From DASPXY01 sp038227745 (lineage in GTDB: Bacteria > Planctomycetota > Planctomycetia > Gemmatales > Gemmataceae), in NCBI GenBank assembly GCA_038227745.1, contig JBBRPS010000573.1, positions 1-6,814 on the forward strand: a DNA stretch of 6,814 nucleotides, in the 5' to 3' direction. Both the position numbers and the translations under genes were made by a program. Below the pieces are notes generated by a model. It was not told the origin of the DNA and searched no databases. It was given only the letters and a program-made list of their open reading frames with translations. Positions 1-5,763 of this stretch are shown piece by piece. Every line of letters begins with the position of its first letter. The stretch's first letter is position 1.

Positions 1-237
1 GAACTCCAGGGCCTGGCTCTTGGGAAGCTGCGTCAGCCGCCAGCCGATGAGCAGGGCGCCCTCAATGATGCCCGCGACGAGCAGGAGGTGGCCGAGCAGG
101 GCGGCGCCGTTTTGCTTCACGCCCATGGCCAGCGCGGCGCCGCACGCCAGCGCGACCAGGTGGGCGGTGACGAGAGAGCGGAACGTGCGCTGCCGGCCGG
201 GGGAGACGGCGGCCAGCTTGAAGAAGGGAATGAGCAT
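1..237 (-). CDS. Integral membrane protein, N-terminal part (probable ABC-type permease), cut by window edge
   Basis: An open frame on the minus strand starts at ATG 237 and stays open to base 1 (79 residues, no stop), so the gene continues beyond the window. The N-terminus (MLIPFFKLAAVSPGRQRTF) is amphipathic. It is followed by two hydrophobic segments, about residues 22-40 and 45-66, and then a polar stretch (RLTQLPKSQALEF). This opening resembles planctomycete ABC-2-like permease subunits as I remember them, in which a SQALEF-type motif precedes the cytoplasmic loop. That identification is recollection, not a search result. The gene starts 22 bp after the kinase stop on the same strand, so co-transcription is likely. 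There is no clear Shine-Dalgarno sequence before the ATG. The frame is open a little further upstream, so the exact start is uncertain. Coding is well supported; the permease function is a moderate inference. Confidence 0.7.
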   Translation of the reverse strand, partial: MLIPFFKLAAVSPGRQRTFRSLVTAHLVALACGAALAMGVKQNGAALLGHLLLVAGIIEGALLIGWRLTQLPKSQALEF

Positions 238-259
238 CGGGGAGGTGTCCGTGGGTCGG

Positions 260-1117
260 TCAGCGTGCCAGGACCTTGTCCTGGGAGCAGGCCTGCAGGC
301 GTTCCATCATCGCGGTGCAGGACGGCCAGCGGTCCTGCGGCACCGGCGACAGCGCCCGCGTGAGCACGCGCGCCTCGGCGGTCGAGAACGGCGTCAGGTC
401 CGGGGTTGGGCGGGCGTAGTCCTTGTGGGCGCTGGGCGGCGTCTCGGGGAACGGCAGCCGGCCGGTCCTCAGCTCGCAGTAGGTCACCGCCAGAGCGTAC
501 TGGTCGCTGCGGTCGCTCAACCAGCCCTGGAACAGTTCCGGTGCGGTGTAGTTCAGCGTGCCGACGCGGCGGTGATACCACATCGGCGAGGTCGTCTGCG
601 CCGCCAGGCTGAAGTCCGCCAGCTTGACCTGTCCGTCCAGGAGGAGGAGGTTGCTCGGCTTGACGTCACAGTGGCGCACGGCGATGCGTTGGCCGTTGAC
701 CTGGTGCTGCCGCGTGTTCAGGAAGTCGAGGGCGTCGGCGGCCTGCCCCAGGTAGTAGCACAGGTGCTCAGGGTAGATACAGCTGCTGTACTCCGCCTGG
801 TAGACGTCCATGAGGTCGAGGAGACTGCCCTCGGCCAGCTCCATGGCGATGACGACATGGCCGGAGTAGGCCCAGATCTGGTCGATGTGGATCAGGTGAT
901 CGTGCTTGAGCTGGCGGATCGACTGCAGGGCGCGGATCTCCTGGGCGGCGGCGAGTTGGGTGTCGCAGTACAGGAACTTCAGGGCCGCAGGGGTGCTCTC
1001 GGCCCGCTCGGCCTCCCAGACCTCCCCCCAGCCGCCACGACCGAGGAACCGCACCAGGTGATAGCCGGGGAACGGTTCGATGCCCTTGCGTAACGTCACC
1101 ACCGCCTGCTGAGCCAC
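260..1117 (-). CDS. Hanks-type serine/threonine protein kinase, kinase domain only
   Basis: A protein of 285 residues that is essentially one eukaryotic-like kinase domain, with no transmembrane or sensor domain, so it is probably cytoplasmic. Visible motifs in order: glycine-rich loop GRGGWGEV (residues 26-33), ATP-anchoring Lys47 in AALKFL, helix-C Glu60, catalytic loop RHCDVKPSN with Asp151 and Asn156, metal-binding Asp168 in an ADFSLA motif (DFS instead of DFG), activation-segment APE at 192-194, and structural Asp205. The catalytic residues are all present, so it should be active. The HCD and DFS variants are departures from HRD and DFG. I chose GTG 1117 because GGGAG (1126-1130) lies 8 nt upstream. 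The in-frame GTG at 1126 overlaps that ribosome binding site and would add three residues. A promoter lies about 125 bp upstream, and a membrane-protein gene follows after 22 bp. The substrate is unknown. Confidence 0.95.
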   Translation of the reverse strand: MAQQAVVTLRKGIEPFPGYHLVRFLGRGGWGEVWEAERAESTPAALKFLYCDTQLAAAQEIRALQSIRQLKHDHLIHIDQIWAYSGHVVIAMELAEGSLLDLMDVYQAEYSSCIYPEHLCYYLGQAADALDFLNTRQHQVNGQRIAVRHCDVKPSNLLLLDGQVKLADFSLAAQTTSPMWYHRRVGTLNYTAPELFQGWLSDRSDQYALAVTYCELRTGRLPFPETPPSAHKDYARPTPDLTPFSTAEARVLTRALSPVPQDRWPSCTAMMERLQACSQDKVLAR

Positions 1118-1125
1118 AGTACACA

Positions 1126-1130
1126 CTCCC
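1126..1130 (-). promoter_or_regulatory. Shine-Dalgarno sequence of the kinase gene
   Basis: GGGAG on the minus strand ends 8 nt before the GTG at 1117 and overlaps the alternative GTG at 1126, which favours the shorter kinase start. Confidence 0.55.
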
Positions 1131-1246
1131 GTTCCTGCGGCGCGCTCGGCCCGGAAGGCCTGGCCCGGCGCTCGCGCCTCTCCCGCGGACGAGAGCGGGC
1201 GGGCAGAGAGACCGGCGTTTGCCTCCGGCGTGCGTGCCGCTGCCGA

Positions 1247-1275
1247 AATCTACGTCCTGCGAGAGGTAAAGTCAA
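1247..1275 (-). promoter_or_regulatory. Sigma70-type promoter for the kinase gene
   Basis: On the minus strand TTGACT (1275-1270, five of six matches to the -35 consensus) is separated by exactly 17 bp from TAGATT (1252-1247, four of six matches to the -10). It points toward the kinase start at 1117 and would give a leader of roughly 120 nt. This is the best-matching promoter in the window. It is read by eye, with no transcript evidence. Confidence 0.6.
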
Positions 1276-1338
1276 AGCCCGCGGCGCCCGGCGCTCCCGA
1301 TGGCGGAGAATCGGAGCGTCCCCGAAGCCGGGGCGGGA

Positions 1339-1347
1339 TGGTATGAT
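1339..1347 (+). promoter_or_regulatory. Extended -10 promoter element for the cyclophilin-domain gene
   Basis: TGGTATGAT fits the extended -10 form TGnTATAAT with a single mismatch. No recognisable -35 lies 17 bp upstream, as is common for extended -10 promoters. The leader to the ATG at 1415 would be about 60 nt. The element is back to back with the kinase promoter, about 70 bp apart, so the two genes are divergently transcribed. Confidence 0.5.
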
Positions 1348-1414
1348 GAGGGCGAGGCTCCGTGACGGGCTCGGCCATCCGCCCGACCGGCGCCCCCTCC
1401 CGAAGGTACACGCG

Positions 1415-2959
1415 ATGAAGAAGCGCAAGCCCCCGCGGAAACCCAGCAAGAGCGCTGCCCCTGTCGCCAAACCTCCGGTCCAGACGAGCCAGGCGGCGGG
1501 AGGGGCCCCGCCCAGGTTCTCCCTCCGCTGGGCGGTCCTGGGCGCTACCCTCGCCGTTGCGGTGGGCGTATGGTTCTGGCTCACAAGGGGGCACCAAGAC
1601 GACAAGGCTGACGCTTCCGGCCTTGCCCTCCTCGGGAAAGACGGTTCCCAGGGTTCCCCCCCCCCGCCGGCCCAGCGGGACAAAGACAACGGAAGTTCAC
1701 AGCCGCGGAAACAGCCCAGCGGCGCATCGAGCGGGAAAGAGCCGGGTGGCCTCCTCGAAGAGGTCGGCCGGAAGGGCGGGGCGGACGACGAGCCCGAAGG
1801 CGCCCTGCGCACCAATCCGGAGCTGGAAAAGAGGTTTCACGCGGTCGTCGAGGTCAGCAACCGGCTCAAGCGGGAGGATAAGCGCCTCCTGGGCGATTAC
1901 GAGAAGAGCCTCCGGGCGCTAGAGAAGGATCTGGCCCGGGCGCGGAAGGCGCGGCCCGCCGATCCGGTGCCGGCGTGGCTGACCGGCGAGTTGCTCCTGC
2001 TGATCAACGGCCACCCGGATGAGATCCTGCCCCACCTCCGCCTGGCGATCGAGCGCGGGCTCAACCGGCCGCGTGTCTTCGCGACTCTCGCCCGCACCCT
2101 GACCGAGAGCAACCAGCCGGACGAGGCGTTCCGCTCCGCCGTCAAGGCGCTCGGCCTGGACGGCAAGGACCGTTACGCCTGGAACGCCTTCACCCGCGCG
2201 GCGTTCAACACCGAGCACTTCGCCGAGGTCGTCGCCCGCGTGGATCGGTCCTTCCCAAATGAGAAGCCTGAATGGGCGGAGGAGATCCGCAAGGCGGCCA
2301 TCGCCGGGCAGGGCCGGTGGGAGGCGGAGCAGAAGTTGCGGGCCGCCGAGCAGAAGGCCGACCTGCCGCGGGTGCGCCTGCTCATCGAACACCGCCGTTT
2401 CGCCCGTGACCCCCAGGGCGTCCCGCTCACGAAGATCGAGAGTACCGGCAAGGGCGAGGTCGTCCTCGAACTGTTCGAGGACCAGGCGCCGGCGACGGTG
2501 GCCAACTTCCTCACGCTGATCGAGCAGAAAGTCTACGACGGCACGCGCTTCTACCTCGCGGTGCCGGCCACGCTGGTCGCCGGGGGCGATCCGAAGTCGC
2601 GGACCGGCGACGCCGCCGACGACGGCAGCGGCGGCCCCGGTTACGTGATCCCCGATGAGTTCAACCGCGCCGGCGCTCGGAACCACTTCCGCGGCTCGCT
2701 CAGCATGGTCAGCCGGGGCCCGCACACCGCCGGCAGCCAGTTCCTCGTCACCCTCGCCCCGGGGCGCGAGATGGACGGACACTTCACGGTCTTCGGGCGC
2801 GTTCTCAAGGGGCAAGACGTCCTCGACCGGATCACGCCGGGGCGGACGAACAAGCACGTCGGGTTCGGCAGGATCGTCCCCGGCGACCTGCTCGTCCGCG
2901 CCGAGGTCCTCCGCAAGCGGCCGCACGAGTACAGAGTCATCAAGGAACAACCGAAGTGA
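1415..2959 (+). CDS. Membrane-anchored cyclophilin-type peptidyl-prolyl isomerase-like protein
   Basis: A protein of 514 residues: a Lys/Pro-rich cytoplasmic N-terminus (1-33), one transmembrane helix (about 36-57), a low-complexity Gly/Ser/Pro linker (about 60-130), an all-helical TPR-like region (about 135-330), and a C-terminal cyclophilin domain (about 347-475). Cyclophilin signatures are ELFEDQAPATVANF (352-365), AGGDP (389-393), AGSQF (439-443) and the TVFGRV strand (458-463). The domain should lie outside the cytoplasmic membrane, where cyclophilins assist proline isomerisation during folding. Compared with human CypA, catalytic Arg55 is replaced by Leu381, Phe60 by Thr386, Gln63 by Ala389 and His126 by Phe457; Gln111 is kept (Gln442). 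Activity is therefore doubtful and a binding role is possible. I chose ATG 1415 because GAAGG (1402-1406) lies 8 nt upstream and the N-terminus fits a single-pass topology. The frame also has an ATG at 1343, inside the promoter element. Confidence 0.92.
   Translation: MKKRKPPRKPSKSAAPVAKPPVQTSQAAGGAPPRFSLRWAVLGATLAVAVGVWFWLTRGHQDDKADASGLALLGKDGSQGSPPPPAQRDKDNGSSQPRKQPSGASSGKEPGGLLEEVGRKGGADDEPEGALRTNPELEKRFHAVVEVSNRLKREDKRLLGDYEKSLRALEKDLARARKARPADPVPAWLTGELLLLINGHPDEILPHLRLAIERGLNRPRVFATLARTLTESNQPDEAFRSAVKALGLDGKDRYAWNAFTRAAFNTEHFAEVVARVDRSFPNEKPEWAEEIRKAAIAGQGRWEAEQKLRAAEQKADLPRVRLLIEHRRFARDPQGVPLTKIESTGKGEVVLELFEDQAPATVANFLTLIEQKVYDGTRFYLAVPATLVAGGDPKSRTGDAADDGSGGPGYVIPDEFNRAGARNHFRGSLSMVSRGPHTAGSQFLVTLAPGREMDGHFTVFGRVLKGQDVLDRITPGRTNKHVGFGRIVPGDLLVRAEVLRKRPHEYRVIKEQPK
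1656..1665 (+). repeat. Homopolymeric run of ten C within the cyclophilin-domain gene
   Basis: Ten consecutive C residues encode the SPPPP stretch (residues 81-85) in the linker between the membrane helix and the folded part. Tracts of this length are slippage-prone, and a one-base change would cut off everything downstream. Confidence 0.9.
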
Positions 2960-2967
2960 AGCGGCTC

Positions 2968-3068
2968 CTATCGTGGGCGACTCGCTCCGCGAGTCGCTTC
3001 GGGAACGGGTGAGGCCAGTGAGTCCGCACGCTTCCGAAGCGACTCGCGGAGCGAGTCGCCCACGATAG
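2968..3068. repeat. Perfect 35-bp inverted repeat with nested hairpins (REP/MITE-like)
   Basis: The left arm (2968-3002) is the exact reverse complement of the right arm (3034-3068), 35 of 35 positions, around a 31-nt spacer. Each arm is itself a hairpin: GCGACTCGC and GCGAGTCGC (9 bp) flank a 3-nt loop, at 2977-2997 and 3039-3059. The element fills the gap between two convergent genes, starting 9 bp after one stop and ending 7 bp before the other. It could serve as a bidirectional terminator. The nested palindromes also resemble dispersed intergenic REP or miniature transposable elements. No transposase is present here, and no target duplication is obvious. Confidence 0.9.
2968..3068. terminator. 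Possible bidirectional transcription terminator in the convergent gap
   Basis: RNA from either strand could form a very stable 35-bp stem or two smaller hairpins directly after the stop codons of both flanking genes. There is no U-tract on either side, so it does not fit the classical intrinsic terminator. The role is inferred from position and stability only. Confidence 0.4.
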
Positions 3069-3074
3069 CGGCCC

Positions 3075-4298
3075 TCAGCGGTGCTGCTTGTGGCACGCCG
3101 TGCAGCGCTCCGCCAGCTCGCCCAGGGCACGGCGGGCGCTGAGATAGTCGCGACGGTCGGCGGCGTCCACGACCCTGTGCGCGGCGGCGGTGAACGCCCG
3201 GGCCTGGTCCACCCAGTGTCCGTGTCCGCCCTTGCGCGGCTGGCGCGACTCCAGCAGGGCGCCCGCCTCGGCGACCAGGGCGGCGTTGGCACGGATCGAC
3301 TCCCACTCCTGCAGGCCGGCCGGCTGCTTCTCCAGCGCGCGGATGAGCGTGCCGCGCACCCCGACGGGTTCGTTCACCGCCCGCATGATGTCGGCAACGG
3401 TTGCGACCGCCTTCTCCTGTGCCAGTCCCTTGACCAGGGCGCGGAACACCGGGCCATTCTCGGGGGCGTCCTCGACGTACTTGCCGAGGAAGTTGTAGAT
3501 CGCGACCCACGCCTCCTCCGCCTCCGCCGCGGCGTACGGCTTCCCCGGCCGCATGAAGTCGGGCGCAACGCCGGCGAACAGGCGTACCTTGTGGAGCATC
3601 CGCGCGGCTTCGAGGGCCTTGCGGAAGGCGGCGAGGGCCGGGTCCTTGCCCGCGACGATGGCGAGCACCGGCGTGGTCCGCAGGCCGCCGAGCAGTGCCG
3701 CATCGTCCGTCAGCGAACCGTGGCAGACGACGCACGCCTGCAACGGTGTCGCCGCCGCCAGCGCCAGGGCCTGGTCCGCCCCCCACGACCAGCCGACGAC
3801 ACCGACGCGCTCGGGCAGCACGTCGGGCCGGCGCCGCAGCCAGCGCACGGCCGCGGACAGTTCCGCCAGCGTCCGTTCGTCCGCCAGCGCCGCCGCCGGA
3901 CCGGGCGCTTTCCCGAGGGCCGGGACGCGCTTCCCCAGATCGACCGCCAGCACCACGTAGCCGATGCTGCACAGTTCGCGGGCGCTTTGCTTCATCCAGT
4001 CACTCAGGCCCGTCTCGTCGTGGATGAGGAGCACGGCCGGCAGCGATTCCTTCGTGTCTTGCCGCGCCAGGTAGCCGCGCACCTTGCCCGCGGCGCTGGG
4101 AAACGCGACCTCGGTGGTGAGAATGGCCGGCTCGTTGCGCGCGCGGAAGTCTTCGAGGAAGGGCGGTACGCGGGGCGCCTTGCCCGGCTGCGCGGGCGCG
4201 GCCGAGGCGCACACCAGCGCGACCAGGAGCAGTACGACCCTGGCCGCGGCGGTGCCGGGCTCACTCGACTTGCAGGTCGATCGCCGAGAAATGTTCAT
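3075..4298 (-). CDS. Exported dienelactone-hydrolase-like domain fused to a C-terminal cytochrome c'-like domain
   Basis: A protein of 407 residues. An Arg-containing N-region and hydrophobic core (about 20-33) ending ASAAPAQ form a signal peptide, so the protein acts outside the cytoplasmic membrane. Residues about 55-275 read as an alpha/beta hydrolase of the dienelactone hydrolase family: PAVLLIHDETGLSD (87-100), nucleophile elbow GWSWG with Ser171, and Asp219 in AGKDP. The position where the family has its catalytic His appears to be Pro246 in APDFMRP, so hydrolysis is uncertain. Residues about 285-407 are helical and end in a heme-binding CTACH (399-403) followed by KQHR, as in cytochrome c' and c556-type four-helix bundles. 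A second CVVCH (189-193) lies inside the hydrolase domain. The ATG at 4298 overlaps the end of the upstream gene by 38 bp and is the only start that preserves the signal peptide's charged N-region. It is the last gene of the operon. The substrate is unknown. Confidence 0.88.
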   Translation of the reverse strand: MNISRRSTCKSSEPGTAAARVVLLLVALVCASAAPAQPGKAPRVPPFLEDFRARNEPAILTTEVAFPSAAGKVRGYLARQDTKESLPAVLLIHDETGLSDWMKQSARELCSIGYVVLAVDLGKRVPALGKAPGPAAALADERTLAELSAAVRWLRRRPDVLPERVGVVGWSWGADQALALAAATPLQACVVCHGSLTDDAALLGGLRTTPVLAIVAGKDPALAAFRKALEAARMLHKVRLFAGVAPDFMRPGKPYAAAEAEEAWVAIYNFLGKYVEDAPENGPVFRALVKGLAQEKAVATVADIMRAVNEPVGVRGTLIRALEKQPAGLQEWESIRANAALVAEAGALLESRQPRKGGHGHWVDQARAFTAAAHRVVDAADRRDYLSARRALGELAERCTACHKQHR

Positions 4299-4764
4299 GG
4301 TCGCTGTTGGTGTTGAAGCTATCGACGCGCACGAGGTAGACGCCGGGGTCGCGGAGGGTGAAGGCGACGCGCGCCCCCACGCGGCACTTGGGCTTGAAGT
4401 TCAGGTGGAACTGCCCCTGCGTCACGACGCCCTCGTCGAGCGGCGGCAGCGTCTTCTGCTTGACCTTCTCGGCGCGGACGATGAAGTAGCGGATGCGGAC
4501 GGCCTTGGTGACGCCGTGCGGGTAGGTGTTCGTGTAGATGAACTGCAAGACGAGCGGCTCGCCGGCCTTGACCTTGAACAGCGGCCGCAGCTGGACGCCG
4601 CCGGCGGGCGGCTCCTGGTCCGCACCGGCGCCGACCTCCTCCGTGGTCCGGCCGCTCTCGGTTTCGACGCGGAAGACCTTCAGGGCGATGGCCGCATGCT
4701 CCGCGTGTACGGTCAGCGCCCAGGTCGCCAGCCCCAGCAGGGCAAGCACAAAGCACCGCTTCAT
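4261..4764 (-). CDS. Exported protein of unknown function, paralogue of the gene upstream (DHEHF family)
   Basis: A protein of 167 residues with a typical signal peptide (MKRCFVLALLGLATWALTVHA, likely cut near residue 21). The rest has alternating hydrophobic residues suggesting a beta-sandwich: FKVKAGEPLVLQF (63-75), IRYFIVRAEK (91-100), VAFTLRDPGVYLVRVD (133-148). It ends in DHEHFSAIDLQVE, with Asp155-His156-Glu157-His158-Phe159. The core and the C-terminal motif match the protein encoded just upstream, so the two are tandem duplicates that have diverged. I do not recognise a named family; it resembles planctomycete hypothetical proteins. I chose ATG 4764 because AAGAGG (4776-4771) lies 6 nt upstream and the signal peptide begins there. 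The frame extends further upstream but overlaps the preceding gene. It starts 19 bp after the preceding stop and overlaps the next gene by 38 bp, so the three are one operon. Confidence 0.88.
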   Translation of the reverse strand: MKRCFVLALLGLATWALTVHAEHAAIALKVFRVETESGRTTEEVGAGADQEPPAGGVQLRPLFKVKAGEPLVLQFIYTNTYPHGVTKAVRIRYFIVRAEKVKQKTLPPLDEGVVTQGQFHLNFKPKCRVGARVAFTLRDPGVYLVRVDSFNTNSDHEHFSAIDLQVE

Positions 4765-4783
4765 GGCAGACCTCTTGTGACGT

Positions 4784-5278
4784 TCACTCGACGACGATGT
4801 CGAGGGCGGCAAAATGTTCGTGGTCCTCGCCGCCGGCGGCGGCCCCGATGGTTTCCAGACGAAGCAGGTAGGCGCCGGGCGTGTCGAGCGTGAAGCTCAG
4901 TTCGCCGCGGGTGCTGTCTTTGGGTTGGAAGTCCATCGACAGCGCGCTTTCCGCGGCGACGCCTCTGGTGAGCTTCGGCACCGTGACCTGACCGACCTTG
5001 TCCTGCGCGACCGCGAAGAAATGGACGATGACGTCCTTGACGGTCGTCTTGCCGGCGTTGGTGAGCGTCCACCGCACGGCGATTTTCGTCCTCGCCTTGA
5101 CGCGCAGGACGGCCCGTTCCCGCGACTTCACCCCCGCCCCCGCGGTGTCGGCGGTGGCGGTCCGGGTCGCCTTGTCCGCCTGGACCTTGAGGTCGATGGT
5201 GAAGTGGTGCGCCGCGGCCGGGGCAGGCCGGGACAGCCAGCCCAGCACCAGCAGTCCGGCGAGGAGGGTACGCAGCAT
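4784..5278 (-). CDS. Exported protein of unknown function, first gene of operon (DHEHF family)
   Basis: A protein of 164 residues with a signal peptide (MLRTLLAGLLVLGWLSRPAP then AAAHH; cleavage likely after residue 23). The mature part begins HHFTIDLKVQ and continues with strand-like segments IAVRWTLTN (66-74), KDVIVHFFAVAQDK (81-94), LSFTLDTPGAYLLRLE (127-142). It ends in EDHEHFAALDIVVE, with His153 and His155. The two N-terminal and two C-terminal histidines beside acidic residues could bind a metal, but this is inference. It shares the core layout and the DHEHF ending with the next gene. I chose ATG 5278 because the signal peptide starts there; GAGG lies 10 nt upstream. The frame is open to 5500, but that extension has no export-signal character. 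A promoter-like sequence lies about 50 bp upstream. The family is not one I can name. Confidence 0.88.
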   Translation of the reverse strand: MLRTLLAGLLVLGWLSRPAPAAAHHFTIDLKVQADKATRTATADTAGAGVKSRERAVLRVKARTKIAVRWTLTNAGKTTVKDVIVHFFAVAQDKVGQVTVPKLTRGVAAESALSMDFQPKDSTRGELSFTLDTPGAYLLRLETIGAAAGGEDHEHFAALDIVVE

Positions 5279-5323
5279 GAGGGAGGCGCCTCGGACGAGG
5301 GTGGCAACAGGATCATCACCTAG

Positions 5324-5352
5324 ATCATCGGAGGGGACGCCGTCCCGTGCAA
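5324..5352 (-). promoter_or_regulatory. Candidate promoter of the three-gene export operon, with palindromic spacer
   Basis: On the minus strand TTGCAC (5352-5347) and GATGAT (5329-5324) are separated by 17 bp, about 45 bp before the start at 5278. The matches to consensus are partial (three and four of six). The spacer contains the palindrome GGGACGCCGTCCC (5334-5346), which abuts the -35 element. A direct repeat of GATCATC (5311-5317 and 5323-5329, 12 bp apart) covers the -10 and the likely start point. This layout could be an operator. Confidence 0.35.
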
Positions 5353-5498
5353 GGGAAAAATGGGGGCGGCCCGCGCGAGTCGCTTTGCCGCTTATCTCCT
5401 GGCGGTTGCTTTCGCGCGCCGCCCCCGGTAGGCTACCCTGCTGAAGGCCCAGCCCTCCCCCCCACGGCTCAGCGGCAAGAAGTAGCGAGGTAGACCTC

Positions 5499-5681
5499 AT
5501 GAACTACTCCCCACGTTGGCGCGGCGTCTCTCGCCCCGCCGCGAAGGCAGTCAAAGCGGCGACCGGCGGTGGGTGGGTGGCGAGGCCGGAGAAGGTGCTG
5601 CGGCTGGACTGCAAGGGCGAAGTCAAGGTGCGCGTCAAGCACAAGCGCAAGACGACGCAGGCGTGGTTGGCGGGCAGGTGA
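5499..5681 (+). CDS. Small basic protein of unknown function
   Basis: A 60-residue ORF rich in Lys and Arg, with sequence such as ARPEKVLRLDCKGEVKVRVK followed by HKRKTTQAWLAGR. Support for it being real: GAGGT (5487-5491) lies 7 nt before the ATG, and about 88 per cent of its third codon positions are G or C, like the larger genes here. A weak promoter-like pair (TTGCTT at 5406-5411, TAGGCT at 5429-5434, 17 bp apart) lies upstream. I do not recognise the family. The strongly basic, strand-like C-terminal half would fit nucleic-acid binding, but nothing proves it. It may be the front part of a longer gene that has broken, because a second coding-like stretch follows in another frame. Confidence 0.55.
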   Translation: MNYSPRWRGVSRPAAKAVKAATGGGWVARPEKVLRLDCKGEVKVRVKHKRKTTQAWLAGR

Positions 5682-5763
5682 GCGGCATTCGGCGGTCCGC
5701 GTGGGGTGCCGAAAAACTTGCGCCGGCGCGCTGCGGTGCTTCAAGGTGCGCCTGCGAGCTTCG

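Noticed and set aside
20..1093. Plus-strand open frame of 357 codons opposite the kinase
   Set aside because: The kinase motifs on the minus strand are unmistakable; this frame is the antisense shadow.
1919..3292. Long minus-strand open frame of 457 codons antisense to the cyclophilin-domain gene and across the palindrome
   Set aside because: It is the complement of a well-supported gene and runs through the inverted repeat. Its translation is low-complexity Arg/Ala/Gly sequence with no recognisable domain. Long antisense frames are expected at this GC content.
3081..4316. Plus-strand open frame of 411 codons opposite the hydrolase-cytochrome gene
   Set aside because: It is the shadow of a gene with clear signal peptide, hydrolase and heme motifs on the other strand. 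The translation is Arg/Gly-rich with no family features.
5375..5385. GCGAGTCGCTT identical to part of the inverted-repeat arm at 2989-2999
   Set aside because: Only 11 bases match, with no flanking similarity and no second arm. In GC-rich DNA this can be chance.
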